From an uncultured Prochlorococcus sp. (GTDB lineage: Bacteria > Cyanobacteriota > Cyanobacteriia > PCC-6307 > Cyanobiaceae), in NCBI GenBank assembly GCA_902629395.1, contig CACOQT010000003.1, positions 41,102-105,101 of the forward strand: a DNA stretch of 64,000 nt, read 5' to 3'. Under the pieces are notes generated by a model. That model was not told the origin of the DNA. It saw only the letters and a program-made list of their open reading frames with translations, and searched no databases. Position numbers and translations under genes: made by a program. This document shows, in pieces, positions 29,995 to 40,663 of this stretch (the first letter of the stretch is position 1; each line of letters begins with the position of its first letter).

Positions 29995-31692
29995 TTATTC
30001 AAGATCTACTATTTCTCCATTAAAGAAGTCCGCAAATTGCTTGGCTGTATGGTCAATAGAGTTTGTCTCTAAATTGATAATTGGTGATATTGATTGTTTT
30101 TCAAAATCATTCTTATTTAGCTTATTATCAGTAGTATATTCTCTACTGCTCTCTATTTCCTGTAGTTTTCCCCCTTTTTTGGGGATGTTAGATAAGTTTT
30201 CTTTTTGTTGTACTAAAATAACTTTGGTTGATGATCCTCTTGCTTTATAAAATGCATCTTCAATAAGCTTTTTTCGACTTTGAATCATATTGATCCACTT
30301 TTCTGAAATTGCAATTTCAGCAGAATCATAGTTTAAATTTATTAATTTAGCCTGTTGTGAAAGTAACATTTTTGTTGATGGAAGCTCTAACATTGCTATT
30401 ACTTTTTTCCAAATAGTATTGAGATCTGAATTCTGACTTGGTTCAGATTCTTCAGGCACAATAGGGTTTTTTACTTCTTGTTTGTTGTTTTTGAGATCTT
30501 TTTTTTCTGATGTATTGCTTTTCTTTTTCAGTTCATCTTTGCCTGATATTCTTGCTTTAGATAAAGGTTGTTTGTTTTCATGATTCTCCGTGAAATCTTC
30601 ATTCGAGAGCATTCCAAGCAAATGAATTTCTAACCATAATTTTGGTTGATTACTGTTTCTTATATTGTTTTCTGATCCTTTTAACTTTGCCTGCAAGTTA
30701 AGTATTTGATGAATATTGATCGAATTTGCTAAGTCTATTAAACTTTCACTATTTTCCTGAGAAATATTACATAAACTAGTTGGCTCATTTGTGAATTTTG
30801 TAACAACTAGGTCTCTTAAGATAGATGCTAATCCCTGTAAAATAGCAATTGGCTCTTTTCCCTTATTAATTAAACGATCGCAAATATTGAGGATTGAATT
30901 TGGATCTTGATTTACTAAGGACTTAGCTAATAAGATTAATTCTTCTTCTGGTATTGCCCCAATTAATTGTACGATGTTTGATTTAGTTATTGGTGGAGGA
31001 AGTAAACTAATTTGATCTAGCAAACTCTCTGCATCTCTTAGTCCTCCTTGGGAATGTTTCGCAATTAACGATATTGCTTCTTCGTTGATTAAAATTTTTT
31101 CTTTGTCGGCAATATTAATTAAATGCTTTTTTAAATCTTGTAGGGCTATTCTTTTAAAATCAAAACGCATACATCTACTAAGAATTGTAGGTAAAACGCG
31201 TTGAGGATCAGTTGTTGCAAGAATAAAGACGACTTGAGGTGGGGGCTCCTCTAAGGTTTTTAGAAGAGCATTAAAAGCTGCAGTTGAGAGCATGTGACAT
31301 TCATCGATAACGTAAACTTTCCAGCGAGCTTTTGCTGGTGCAAATCTAGACCTTTCTATTAATTCACGAATATTTTCAACGCCAGTATTGGAAGCTGCAT
31401 CAATTTCAATTATGTCAAGTGCATTTCCAGAGCTTATCCCTACACATAGTTCGCATTTTCCGCAAGGAAGAGTTGTAGGCTTTTTGCATTTTAGGCAATT
31501 TAAAGATTTTGCAAAAATCCTTGCACTTGATGTTTTACCTGTTCCTCGAGGACCAGAGAAAATATATGCAGGTGCAATTCGATCACTGATTAACGCTTGC
31601 TTTAATGTTGATTTTATAGGATCTTGCCCAACAAGCTCTTCAAAACTTGTTGGGCGATATTTATGATGTAAAGGCTCATAATTGTTTATCAT
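29995..31692 (-). CDS. dnaX: DNA polymerase III subunits gamma/tau
   Basis: 565 aa AAA+ clamp-loader subunit. YRPTSFEELVGQDPIKSTLK opens the protein, Walker A is GPRGTGKTS at residues 47-55, the zinc module has CLKCKKPTTLPCGKCELC at about 65-82, and Walker B is VYVIDECHMLS with FILATTDPQRVLPTILSRC. The C-terminal third (from about 375) is Lys/Ser/Asn-rich and probably disordered, with a small folded patch at about 425-480. No programmed-frameshift site was evident and no intein is present. It is downstream of clpX on the same strand, with a 150-base AT-rich gap. Confidence 0.95.
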   Translation of the reverse strand: MINNYEPLHHKYRPTSFEELVGQDPIKSTLKQALISDRIAPAYIFSGPRGTGKTSSARIFAKSLNCLKCKKPTTLPCGKCELCVGISSGNALDIIEIDAASNTGVENIRELIERSRFAPAKARWKVYVIDECHMLSTAAFNALLKTLEEPPPQVVFILATTDPQRVLPTILSRCMRFDFKRIALQDLKKHLINIADKEKILINEEAISLIAKHSQGGLRDAESLLDQISLLPPPITKSNIVQLIGAIPEEELILLAKSLVNQDPNSILNICDRLINKGKEPIAILQGLASILRDLVVTKFTNEPTSLCNISQENSESLIDLANSINIHQILNLQAKLKGSENNIRNSNQPKLWLEIHLLGMLSNEDFTENHENKQPLSKARISGKDELKKKSNTSEKKDLKNNKQEVKNPIVPEESEPSQNSDLNTIWKKVIAMLELPSTKMLLSQQAKLINLNYDSAEIAISEKWINMIQSRKKLIEDAFYKARGSSTKVILVQQKENLSNIPKKGGKLQEIESSREYTTDNKLNKNDFEKQSISPIINLETNSIDHTAKQFADFFNGEIVDLE

Positions 31693-31842
31693 TTAAGTTA
31701 GGTAAATATAAATTTAACTTTAGTTATTCGATCATATTCAAAAATTACCGTCATTCATCAAATATTTGACTTATTTAATTTTTGATTAATTTTATAATTT
31801 TATACATCAATTCCAGACAGGTATTCGAAAATTTACTTGGAT

Positions 31843-33198
31843 CTAAGCAGATTCCTTAACGATTCTTTTTTCATTTGAAAGGAGTTGAACAACTTTTCCA
31901 CCTGTAATATCATCAACCATTGTTTTTGTTACATTGAAATTTTTAATTTTTGTTTGAGATGGCAAGCTATACATCAGATCCAGCATAATTTCCTCAACAA
32001 TTCCTCGTAAAGCTCTAGCTCCGGTTTTTCTTTTATAGGCTTCTTGTGCAATTGCCTCCACAGCATCTTCGTCAAATGAAAGTTCTACATTATCCATGCT
32101 CAATAAGGTTCTAAATTGTTTGACTAATGCATCTCTTGGTTCTGTGAGGATAGACTCAAGTGCTTTGGCATTTAATGGCTCTAAAATTGCACTAACAGGC
32201 ATTCTTCCAATAAACTCAGGGATTAGCCCATATTTCACTAGATCATCAGGTTCAAGGTCATTAATCAAATCTGCACCAACACGATCTCGATTGGATTTGA
32301 CTCTTGTCCTATTTTCATTTTGTATGAAGCCAATTGAATTTTTTCCAAGTCTTTTTTCTACCACATCATCTAAACCAACAAATGCTCCACCACAAATAAA
32401 GAGGATTTGGCTGGTATCAATTTGAATAGAATCACCGTAAGGATGCTTTCTTCCTCCTTGAGGAGGCACGTTGGCAATGGTACCTTCAAGCATTTTTAGA
32501 AGAGCTTGCTGAACTCCTTCTCCGGATACATCTCGGGTAATAGATGGGTTTTCACTTTTTCTTGCAATTTTGTCAATTTCATCTATGTAGATAATTCCTC
32601 TCTGTGCTAACTCCACATCCATGTCTGCTTTATGCAGAAGACGCAAGAGAATATTTTCTACATCTTCTCCCACATATCCAGCCTCAGTAAGAGTTGTTGC
32701 ATCAGCTACCGCAAATGGAACATCAAGCATCTCAGCAAGTGTTTGAGCAAGTAATGTCTTTCCGCATCCAGTTGGACCAATTAATAAAATATTAGATTTT
32801 TGTAATTTTGTGGCTGTTAAATCAGTCTCACCAGAGCCGTCCCCTTTCCATGCGAGTCTCTTATAATGGTTGTATACGGCTACTGAGAGGATTTTTTTTG
32901 CTGGTTCTTGCCCTACTACTTGATCATCTAAAAACTTTTTTATTTCAATGGGCTTTGGTATTGATGCCAAAGTTGGAACGGGTTTAGTTGTCGTTTTGGC
33001 AGCTTTAGATTTACGGCTTTGCTCTTGACCACTTCTTTGTTGGGTGGGGGTATCAATTAATTCCTCATCTAAGATTTCGTTGCATAAGTCTATACACTCA
33101 TCGCATATGTAAACTCCTGGACCAGCAATGAGTTTCCTCACCTGATCTTGTGCTTTCCCGCAAAAGGAGCATTTGAGATGGGCCTCAAATTTTGCCAT
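31843..33198 (-). CDS. clpX: ATP-dependent Clp protease ATP-binding subunit ClpX
   Basis: 451 aa. The zinc-binding domain is [14 protein letters not shown]...[11 protein letters not shown] (residues 11-43), Walker [19 protein letters not shown] near 138, Walker [18 protein letters not shown], the pore loop region and sensor R-x-E-F-x-G-R-x-P ([16 protein letters not shown]) follow. ClpX unfolds substrates and feeds them to ClpP, encoded immediately upstream on the same strand (104-base gap). A Ser/Lys/Thr-rich linker (about 53-75) separates the zinc and AAA+ parts. Confidence 0.97.
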   Translation of the reverse strand: MAKFEAHLKCSFCGKAQDQVRKLIAGPGVYICDECIDLCNEILDEELIDTPTQQRSGQEQSRKSKAAKTTTKPVPTLASIPKPIEIKKFLDDQVVGQEPAKKILSVAVYNHYKRLAWKGDGSGETDLTATKLQKSNILLIGPTGCGKTLLAQTLAEMLDVPFAVADATTLTEAGYVGEDVENILLRLLHKADMDVELAQRGIIYIDEIDKIARKSENPSITRDVSGEGVQQALLKMLEGTIANVPPQGGRKHPYGDSIQIDTSQILFICGGAFVGLDDVVEKRLGKNSIGFIQNENRTRVKSNRDRVGADLINDLEPDDLVKYGLIPEFIGRMPVSAILEPLNAKALESILTEPRDALVKQFRTLLSMDNVELSFDEDAVEAIAQEAYKRKTGARALRGIVEEIMLDLMYSLPSQTKIKNFNVTKTMVDDITGGKVVQLLSNEKRIVKESA

Positions 33199-33302
33199 CG
33201 AGCTTTATTACAAACATTTTAGATAGACCGATAATTAATTTAATTCAGTCTCAATCAATAGGATTATTGAGGATTGATGCTTTGTCAGCTTTCCTTGATG
33301 AT

Positions 33303-33959
33303 TCATATGGAGTTGAGATTGGAAACCACTTTATCGATCAGGCCATATTCAACCGCTTCTTGAGGAGAAAGAAAGTGGTCTCGATCAGTGTCTTCTGAAA
33401 TCTTTTCAATATTTTGCCCCGTGTGTTCGGCTAAAAGTGAATTAAGAGTATCTTTTAAATACAGAATTTCTTTTGCTTGGATTTCAATTTCCACAGCCTG
33501 ACCTTGTGCACCACCAAGAGGTTGATGAATCATTATTCTGGAATTGGGCAATGCAAGTCGCTTACCTTTAGTTCCGCCTGAGAGTAGAAAAGCCCCCATG
33601 CTTGCTGCAAGGCCGTAGCAAATTGTTATGACATCCGGACTAACTTGTTGCATGGTGTCATAGATAGCAAGCCCTGCAGTTACTGATCCACCTGGTGAGT
33701 TGATATATAACTGAATATCTTTTTCTGGATCATCAGCTTCTAAAAAAAGCATTTGTGCTACTAGGGCGTCAGCAACCTGATCATTTACATCGGTTCCGAG
33801 AAAGATGATTCTTTCACGAAGTAATCGGGAGTAAATATCAAATGCTCGGTCACCTTGTCCTGATTGTTCTATCACAGTAGGTAGAACTCCCGGTCCTGAA
33901 AAGAGACTTGAGTTATTCCATAAACTACAGATGGGATGATTTTGTCTTGCTTCAATCAA
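33303..33959 (-). CDS. clpP: ATP-dependent Clp protease proteolytic subunit ClpP
   Basis: 218 aa if the TTG at 33959 is used; a later GTG near 33863 would give a shorter form beginning at [18 protein letters not shown], the usual mature ClpP start. The serine is in [15 protein letters not shown] (about residue 119 in the long form), the His in [15 protein letters not shown] and the Asp in [18 protein letters not shown], completing the triad. The 30-residue N-terminal extension resembles a propeptide. It is in a tig-clpP-clpX cluster, a classic arrangement, and is the catalytic partner of ClpX. Confidence 0.95.
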   Translation of the reverse strand: MIEARQNHPICSLWNNSSLFSGPGVLPTVIEQSGQGDRAFDIYSRLLRERIIFLGTDVNDQVADALVAQMLFLEADDPEKDIQLYINSPGGSVTAGLAIYDTMQQVSPDVITICYGLAASMGAFLLSGGTKGKRLALPNSRIMIHQPLGGAQGQAVEIEIQAKEILYLKDTLNSLLAEHTGQNIEKISEDTDRDHFLSPQEAVEYGLIDKVVSNLNSI

Positions 33960-34001
33960 CTTGAACTTTGAGTAGCTATTTCCTTAATCTATGTCCAGAA
34001 A

Positions 34002-35420
34002 CTAGGATTTGGGTGATTTAGAACTTTTCTTTTCTTTATTTGTTTTTGTTGTTGTCTTTTTAGAACTTTTCTCTTTGATTTTATCTTTAGTTTTTTCTGG
34101 GTCTTTTTCTACAACAGTATTATTCTCTTCGAGCCAAACAAATAGTTTTTCTTGCAGTAAGTCATCAGTAACAGCCTCTTTGAGACGAGCCACATCGATA
34201 TTTTTTTCTTTTGAAAGTTTGATATCTTTCTCTAATTCTTTAAGTCTTGAATTGATTTCTTTTTGTGATACTTCAATTTTTTCTGAATCTGCTAGAGCTT
34301 TTAAAGCGAGTTTCTGACGAAGTTTTTTCTCTGCCTCTCCTCTAGATGACTCCATTAGAGATTTAACAATATCAGGTGTAAACATTGATTTAACATCAAT
34401 GCCCTGTTGAGCAAAATTTTGAGCTGTTTGTTCAACTATTACTCCAACTTCCTGATCAATGAGACTTTTTGGTAGATCAACTTCAAGTTCATTAACCAAA
34501 GCATTAAGAAGTGATTCCTGACGATTTTTTTCTTGTTTTCTATCGTTATCTGCTTTAAGTCTCTTTTCTAGATCTGCTCGTAATTCAGTCATATTTTCTT
34601 TATCACTTGCTTGCTTGGCAAATTCGTCATCTAATTCTGGTAATTCTTTGACTTTCAAATCTTCCAGACTGACTTTGAATTCAGCTTCTCTACCTTTCGC
34701 ATCCTCTTGATGATAATCCTTGGGAAATTGACACTTCAACGTTTTTTTATCATTAATGCTCATTCCAATTACTCCCTCAATGAATCCAGGAATCATGCGA
34801 CCTTTTTCAAGTTCTATTTCTATAGAATTTGCACTTCCACCCTCAATTTCGCTCCCATCATCTGTGAAATTTCCCTTGAAGCTTACCAATGCAATATCTC
34901 CTTTTTTTGCCGCTCTATTAGAAACTGGGATCTTAGTTGCGAGTTGAGCTCGAGATTGCTCAATGAGATCATCCACTTTTTTGGGGTCAAATATCAAATT
35001 TTCTACTTCAGCAGTTAATCCTGAAGATTTTCTTAAAATGGGAATTGGGGGAATATCAGTTTCAAGTTTTAACGTCAGAGTCTTTTCAGGATTAAAATTT
35101 TCCAAAATAGTTTCAAAGCCATCTTCGAGTTCAGGCTCACATAAAGGTTCAATTCCTTCCTGATCAAGTGTTTCTGTCCATATTTTTTGCAAAAGTGATT
35201 CAAGTGCAGAGGCTTGAATTCTTTTGATTCCAAGTTGCTGGATCACTACTGCTTTTGGGACTTTACCCTTACGAAAACCAGGGATTGAAACGGATCTACT
35301 TAGCTTGCTTAAAGCTTCGTTGTAACTATTTTTGCATCGATCTGATGGCACCTCGACCTCCACAGCAATTCTGCTGTTGGGTTTTGAGCTTGTTTTTACT
35401 TTTAATTTTGCGGCACTCAT
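34002..35420 (-). CDS. tig: trigger factor chaperone / peptidyl-prolyl isomerase
   Basis: 472 aa. The N-terminal ribosome-binding domain has the signature V-S-I-P-G-F-R-K-G-K-V-P-K near residues 45-58 (the G-F-R-K-G-x-P ribosome motif), the FKBP domain is GDIALVSFKGNFTDDG at about 168-184 to PGFIEGVIGM near 215, and the long helical C-terminal arms follow. A Lys/Ser/Thr-rich tail (about 440-472, DKIKEKSSKKTTTKTNKEK) extends beyond the usual C terminus. It binds nascent chains at the exit tunnel. It is the first gene of tig-clpP-clpX and diverges from asd. Confidence 0.95.
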   Translation of the reverse strand: MSAAKLKVKTSSKPNSRIAVEVEVPSDRCKNSYNEALSKLSRSVSIPGFRKGKVPKAVVIQQLGIKRIQASALESLLQKIWTETLDQEGIEPLCEPELEDGFETILENFNPEKTLTLKLETDIPPIPILRKSSGLTAEVENLIFDPKKVDDLIEQSRAQLATKIPVSNRAAKKGDIALVSFKGNFTDDGSEIEGGSANSIEIELEKGRMIPGFIEGVIGMSINDKKTLKCQFPKDYHQEDAKGREAEFKVSLEDLKVKELPELDDEFAKQASDKENMTELRADLEKRLKADNDRKQEKNRQESLLNALVNELEVDLPKSLIDQEVGVIVEQTAQNFAQQGIDVKSMFTPDIVKSLMESSRGEAEKKLRQKLALKALADSEKIEVSQKEINSRLKELEKDIKLSKEKNIDVARLKEAVTDDLLQEKLFVWLEENNTVVEKDPEKTKDKIKEKSSKKTTTKTNKEKKSSKSPKS

Positions 35421-35573
35421 TGAAACGGAATTCTCAAATTTGGTTAGCGTAAGAAAGCGTTAATTCACTTCCAAAGCTATTGTGGCCTAAAAAGCATCGA
35501 AAAATTTGTAATTTGTTGATTTTTCCAATAAGAAAAAATTTTTTGTTAACCCTTTTAATCTTCTTCTTTCAAC

Positions 35574-36608
35574 TTGAACCCGCACTTTCTTCTTCCAAAT
35601 AGACCTCTCTCAGTCGCAATCCTTGGATCGAGTGGTGCTGTAGGCGAAGAAATATTATCTTTGCTTGAGGAAAGATCTTTTCCTGTTGGGAATTTGAGTT
35701 TATTAGCTTCTTGTCGATCTGCAGGAGAGATTCAGAATTTTTGTGGAACTAAATTGAAAGTCGAGGAGACAACTAAAGATTGTTTTAAAGATATAGACTT
35801 AATTTTAGCCTCTGCTGGCAGTTCAATTTCTCGTAAGTGGAAAGATACAATTCAAAGCTCGGGTGCATTGATGATTGACAACTCCAGTGCATTCCGAATG
35901 GACGAGAGTGTTCCTCTTGTCGTTCCTGAGGTCAATCCTGGCGATGCGAGTAAGCACAAAGGACTAATTTCTAATCCTAATTGCACAACAATTTTACTGG
36001 CGTTAGTTCTATCTCCATTGACAAAGCATATCCCCATTAAGAGAGTTGTCGTATCAACTTATCAATCTGCAAGTGGTGCAGGTGCAAAGGCAATGGAAGA
36101 ACTAGGAAAACTAAGTCAACAAGTTTTAGATGGAGTTACTCCAAAAAGTAAGGTTCTACCTCACTCGTTGGCGTTTAATCTTTTTTTGCATAATTCACCT
36201 TTGCAATCAAATAATTATTGCGAGGAAGAAATGAAAATGGTTAATGAAACCCGAAAAATCCTTGGAATTCCCGACCTTCCTTTAACCGCAACATGTGTAA
36301 GAGTTCCAGTTTTTAGGGCTCATTCTGAAGCGGTCAATATTGAATTTACAAAGCCTTTTCCAATAAAAGAAGCTTATGAGATTTTGGAATCTGCACCAGG
36401 TGTTGAAATACTTGAAGACCCAAGAAACAATCGTTTTCCGATGCCACAAGATGTAACAGGTAGAGATCCCATATCCGTTGGTCGTATTAGACAGGATATC
36501 AGTAATCCCAATGCTTTGGAACTATGGTTGTGTGGAGATCAAATTCGTAAAGGTGCCGCACTAAATGCCGTGCAGATCGCTGAACTGCTTTTGCCAAAAG
36601 AATTATGA
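35574..36608 (+). CDS. asd: aspartate-semialdehyde dehydrogenase
   Basis: 344 aa starting with TTG at 35574 (translated [20 protein letters not shown]). NADP site [20 protein letters not shown], catalytic Cys137 in [30 protein letters not shown] and the phosphate/His region [15 protein letters not shown] are typical. It reduces aspartyl phosphate to the semialdehyde, the branch point to lysine/diaminopimelate, threonine and methionine. Its stop overlaps the dapA start (ATGATG at 36605), so the two are translationally coupled. Confidence 0.97.
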   Translation: MNPHFLLPNRPLSVAILGSSGAVGEEILSLLEERSFPVGNLSLLASCRSAGEIQNFCGTKLKVEETTKDCFKDIDLILASAGSSISRKWKDTIQSSGALMIDNSSAFRMDESVPLVVPEVNPGDASKHKGLISNPNCTTILLALVLSPLTKHIPIKRVVVSTYQSASGAGAKAMEELGKLSQQVLDGVTPKSKVLPHSLAFNLFLHNSPLQSNNYCEEEMKMVNETRKILGIPDLPLTATCVRVPVFRAHSEAVNIEFTKPFPIKEAYEILESAPGVEILEDPRNNRFPMPQDVTGRDPISVGRIRQDISNPNALELWLCGDQIRKGAALNAVQIAELLLPKEL

Positions 36609-37513
36609 TGCAGACAGCTTTATTGTCACCAACCCCTTTCGGAAGAGTGTTAACTGCAATGGTAACGCCATTCGATGAACGTGGAAAAGTGGACTATGGT
36701 CTTACTGCTGATTTGGCAAAGTATTTAGTTGATCAAGGCTCAGATGGAATTGTTGTATGTGGAACTACTGGAGAGTCACCAACTTTAACTTGGAAAGAAC
36801 AACAAAAGTTGCTTGAAACAGTTATTAATTCCTTGGGGTCAAGGGCGAAAGTTTTAGCTGGAACAGGAAGTAATTCGACTTCGGAAGCAATTGAGGCAAC
36901 AAAACAGGCTGCTAATTCAGGGGCTGATGGTGCATTAGTTGTTGTTCCTTATTACAACAAACCACCTCAGGAAGGCTTGGAGGCTCATTTCCGAGCAATT
37001 GCCAATGCAGCTCCAGAGTTACCTTTGATGCTTTACAACATACCTGGGAGGACAGGCTGTTCAATATCGCCTATTATTGTGAGTAAGCTTATGGATTGCA
37101 GCAATGTAGTCAGTTTTAAAGCTGCAAGTGGAACAACCGAAGAAGTGACTCAATTAAGAAACTATTGTGGACCTGATTTAGCTGTTTATAGCGGTGATGA
37201 TGCTTTGGTTTTGCCAATGCTTTCTGTAGGTGCGGTTGGTGTAGTTAGTGTCGCAAGTCATCTAGTTGGTCCTGATTTGAAGAAACTCATTGATAGTTTT
37301 TTAGGGGGTAAATATGCAGATGCACTTTATTTGCATGAGAAATTACAACCTCTTTTCAAATCACTTTTTGCAACCACAAATCCAATACCTGTGAAAGCGG
37401 CACTACAACTCATCGGTTGGTCTGTTGGACCTCCTCGAAGTCCTCTAGTCTCTTTAAACAGCGAAATGAAAGAAGAACTCGCGAAGATACTCTCTTCTAT
37501 GAGATTGATTTGA
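36605..37513 (+). CDS. dapA: 4-hydroxy-tetrahydrodipicolinate synthase
   Basis: 302 aa (beta/alpha)8 enzyme condensing pyruvate with aspartate semialdehyde, first step of diaminopimelate/lysine synthesis. [18 protein letters not shown] opens the barrel, [16 protein letters not shown] is the catalytic Thr region, [14 protein letters not shown] holds the catalytic Tyr, and the Schiff-base Lys172 is in [13 protein letters not shown]. It overlaps asd, which makes its substrate. Confidence 0.97.
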   Translation: MMQTALLSPTPFGRVLTAMVTPFDERGKVDYGLTADLAKYLVDQGSDGIVVCGTTGESPTLTWKEQQKLLETVINSLGSRAKVLAGTGSNSTSEAIEATKQAANSGADGALVVVPYYNKPPQEGLEAHFRAIANAAPELPLMLYNIPGRTGCSISPIIVSKLMDCSNVVSFKAASGTTEEVTQLRNYCGPDLAVYSGDDALVLPMLSVGAVGVVSVASHLVGPDLKKLIDSFLGGKYADALYLHEKLQPLFKSLFATTNPIPVKAALQLIGWSVGPPRSPLVSLNSEMKEELAKILSSMRLI

Positions 37514-37584
37514 TCTATTCCCTCGTTTCCGGGAGGATCTGACTTTCATTAGGTAACAACCAAGTTTTTTACATAAATTTTTCC

Positions 37585-39534
37585 ATGACATCAAGTTCAA
37601 TGCATTCTCAAGTTTCAAAAAATAATCAATCAAAATCTCCTTGTTTAAGGATTATCCCCTTGGGCGGTCTTGGAGAAATTGGAAAAAATACCTGTATCTT
37701 TGAATATGGTGATGACATCATGATCCTTGATGCTGGCCTTGCTTTCCCAACAGATGGAATGCATGGGGTCAATGTTGTCATGCCAGACACTACTTATTTA
37801 CGCGAAAATCAAAGTCGAATAAGGGGTTTGGTAGTAACTCATGGGCATGAAGATCATATTGGTGGTATTTCTCATCATTTGAAGAATTTTAATATTCCAA
37901 TTGTCTATGGACCTCCTTTGGCTATGTCAATGCTTCGGGGAAAAATGGAGGAAGCAGGTGTAGCTGATCGGACAACAATACAAGTATGCGGCCCAAGAGA
38001 GGTTATTAAAGTTGGACAACATTTTTCTCTTGAATTTGTAAGAAATACACATTCAATTTCTGATAGTTTTTCCTTTGCGATAACCACTCCAGTAGGAATT
38101 GTATTTTTCACTGGTGATTTTAAATTCGACCATACTCCACCCGATGGACAGCCTTCAGATTTAGCCAGAATGGCTTACTACGGAGATAAAGGTGTTCTAT
38201 GCCTTCTATCTGATTCAACCAACTCTGAAGTTTCAGGATTTACTCCCTCTGAGTACTCTGTTTATCCAAATTTAGATAGATACATAGCAACTGCCGAGGG
38301 TAGAGTTATGGTCACTACATTTGCTAGCTCGACTCATCGTGTAGCGATGCTTTTAGAGTTGGCGATGAAAAACGGTAGAAAAGTAGGCTTACTAGGCCGT
38401 TCAATGTTGAATGTCGTTGGTAAAGCAAGAGAGCTGGGTTATATGCGTTTTCCTGATGATTTGTTTTTCCCTATTAAACAAATCCGAGATCTACCTGATA
38501 GAGAAACTTTTTTATTGATGACAGGTAGCCAGGGAGAATCAATGGCTGCTTTGAGTCGTATCTCTAGAGGTGAGCATCAACATGTTCAGTTAAAATCCAG
38601 TGATACTGTAATTTTTTCAGCTAGTCCTATTCCTGGAAATACAATTTCTGTAATGCATACGATTGATAAATTAATTAAATTGGGAGCAAAAGTTGTTTAC
38701 GGTAAAGATAAGGGTATTCATGTTTCAGGTCATGGATGTCAAGAAGATCAAAAATGGATGCTTGGATTAACCAGACCTAAATATTTCATTCCTGTTCATG
38801 GAGAATACAGAATGCAAGTTCTTCATGGAAAAACTGCTGTATCAATGGGGGTTCATCCAGAGAATGTATTGGTTATGGAAAATGGGGATGTTGCTGAGTT
38901 AAGACCTGATTCGCTAGTTCAAGGTTCACCAGTTAAATCAGGCGTAGAATTACTCGATTCCTCTAGAACTGGAATTGTTGATACTCGAGTTTTAAAAGAG
39001 CGTCAGCAACTTGCTGATGATGGAGTTATAACTGTTCTTACTCCAATTAGCACTGATGGAGTAATGGTCGCTCCCCCCAGAGTAAATCTTCGTGGTGTCA
39101 TAACCAACGTTGATGCAAAAACAATGGTCAATTGGACTGAAAGAGAGATTAATTGGGTGTTAGAAAATCGATGGAAACAGCTTGTTCTTAAAACGGGAGG
39201 TAAGTCAGTTGAAGTCGATTGGATTGGTTTGCAAAGAGAGGTTGAATCTGGATTATCCCGTCGATTAAGAAGGGAAGTTCAAGCTGAACCATTAATACTT
39301 TGTCTTGTTCAACCTGCTCCTGGTGGTACTCGTGCATACAAGCCTCAACTTGATCAAGAGAAAGACTCTAGACAAGTAGTTAATAAGACCATTGATAAAC
39401 AACCCTCTCAATCAAACGTTTCGATAACTAGCAAAGGAACTAAAAGCTCAGCTGAACAAAAAACGAATAGTGAAAATAATACTGAGGAGATGCCAACTGG
39501 CAGAACTAGACGTCGCCGATCCGCGGTAAGCTGA
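37585..39534 (+). CDS. rnj: ribonuclease J
   Basis: 649 aa metallo-beta-lactamase/beta-CASP ribonuclease with endo- and 5'-3' exonuclease activity in mRNA turnover and rRNA maturation. IIPLGGLGEIGKNTCIFEY opens it, the metal motif VTHGHEDHIGG is at about residues 84-95, FFTGDFKFDHTP and LLSDSTNSEVSGF follow, and the beta-CASP part has MTGSQGESMAALSRI and HVSGHGCQEDQKWM with FIPVHGEYRM. A C-terminal extension (from about 580) is low-complexity and ends in TGRTRRRRSAVS, perhaps RNA-binding. A GC-rich hairpin (TTCCC/GGGAG, 37518-37535) lies in its short leader. Confidence 0.95.
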   Translation: MTSSSMHSQVSKNNQSKSPCLRIIPLGGLGEIGKNTCIFEYGDDIMILDAGLAFPTDGMHGVNVVMPDTTYLRENQSRIRGLVVTHGHEDHIGGISHHLKNFNIPIVYGPPLAMSMLRGKMEEAGVADRTTIQVCGPREVIKVGQHFSLEFVRNTHSISDSFSFAITTPVGIVFFTGDFKFDHTPPDGQPSDLARMAYYGDKGVLCLLSDSTNSEVSGFTPSEYSVYPNLDRYIATAEGRVMVTTFASSTHRVAMLLELAMKNGRKVGLLGRSMLNVVGKARELGYMRFPDDLFFPIKQIRDLPDRETFLLMTGSQGESMAALSRISRGEHQHVQLKSSDTVIFSASPIPGNTISVMHTIDKLIKLGAKVVYGKDKGIHVSGHGCQEDQKWMLGLTRPKYFIPVHGEYRMQVLHGKTAVSMGVHPENVLVMENGDVAELRPDSLVQGSPVKSGVELLDSSRTGIVDTRVLKERQQLADDGVITVLTPISTDGVMVAPPRVNLRGVITNVDAKTMVNWTEREINWVLENRWKQLVLKTGGKSVEVDWIGLQREVESGLSRRLRREVQAEPLILCLVQPAPGGTRAYKPQLDQEKDSRQVVNKTIDKQPSQSNVSITSKGTKSSAEQKTNSENNTEEMPTGRTRRRRSAVS

Positions 39535-39551
39535 TATTTGATTATGTTTTG

Positions 39552-40577
39552 TTAATTATTCTTGTTAGAAAGAATAATACTTTCTTTATTCCATTTTATT
39601 AGGAAGTCTCCATGCAGATGGATCGTCCCAGGTGGTTTTTGGTGAGATATCTTTATGCTTATTTCTTCAATTTGCATAGCTGTCACTCTTGTGACTCCTA
39701 ACATTTTTAACCAACTAGTAAGTATTATTTTTCTAATAGAGTGTGTGAAATCGATTAGTTTTTTTCTAGATAGAGAATTAATTTCTTCTCCTTTGCAAAA
39801 CTCTATTGCTATGGATGCCAATATTTTTTGGTCTTTGCTGTAGCTTTCAAGTCTTTTCGCTAGGGAGGCTATTCTTGAATCTGCACCTTTATGGATTGAA
39901 TTTAAAATTGGTAATATTTCTTTTCTAATTCTATTTCTGGTTATATTTAAATTCTCATTTGAAGGATCAATCCAAATTGGTAAATTAAATTTTCTGCAAA
40001 TTTCGAGAGTTTCGTTTCTATTAAAGATTAGTAAAGGTCTTACTAATTCAATTTTATTATCTAAAATTCTCTGCTCTTTTAGTGTGCTAAGTCCAATCAG
40101 ATCAGTACCTCTAGCAAGGTTCATTATTATAGTTTCTGCTCTATCAGTGGCTGTATGACCAGTCAATATTCTTGTGCATGGTAAATGTAAATTGTTTGAC
40201 GATAAAGACTTCGCTTTTTTTAATAGATTTTTATATCTCCAATCTCTTGCTTTTTCTTCATTATCGATTTCTTCTTTATTTGCTTTATTAGAGTGAAATG
40301 CTAATTGCCTTTTAAGACACCAAAGTTTTAATTCTTCTTCTGTTTTCTTTGATTTAGGATGCCATTGATGGTCTCCATGCCAGATTTCGATTTGCCATTT
40401 ATGTAGTCTTTTTAAATCAGTAATTAATTTAAGAAGGGCCATTGAATCTTGACCTCCGGATATGGCTAAAAGAAGTTTGGAGTTAATAGGAAGTAGAGAT
40501 TTATTTTGTTTCAATCTTTTGTGTAAACGCATATGCCACTTACTCCAAGACCTGTCATTTTTAGTGGATTGTGACAT
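39552..40577 (-). CDS. tilS: tRNA(Ile)-lysidine synthase
   Basis: 341 aa. The PP-loop ATP pyrophosphatase motif is [18 protein letters not shown] (residues 35-52, S-G-G-x-D-S), followed by [20 protein letters not shown] near 145 and W-I-D-P-S-N-E-N near 210. It converts C34 of tRNA-Ile(CAU) to lysidine so that it reads AUA and is charged with Ile; AUA codons are frequent in this AT-rich genome. The protein is close to the short form seen in cyanobacteria, with a reduced C-terminal domain. It is convergent with rnj. Confidence 0.94.
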   Translation of the reverse strand: MSQSTKNDRSWSKWHMRLHKRLKQNKSLLPINSKLLLAISGGQDSMALLKLITDLKRLHKWQIEIWHGDHQWHPKSKKTEEELKLWCLKRQLAFHSNKANKEEIDNEEKARDWRYKNLLKKAKSLSSNNLHLPCTRILTGHTATDRAETIIMNLARGTDLIGLSTLKEQRILDNKIELVRPLLIFNRNETLEICRKFNLPIWIDPSNENLNITRNRIRKEILPILNSIHKGADSRIASLAKRLESYSKDQKILASIAIEFCKGEEINSLSRKKLIDFTHSIRKIILTSWLKMLGVTRVTAMQIEEISIKISHQKPPGTIHLHGDFLIKWNKESIILSNKNN

Positions 40578-40663
40578 TTGCTTTGGTTTCAGAGCTCAGA
40601 TGGCATTTTTTTGAGTTCTTTTGCTGAGTCAGTGTCAAAATCAGATTAATAATTGATGTTTTT

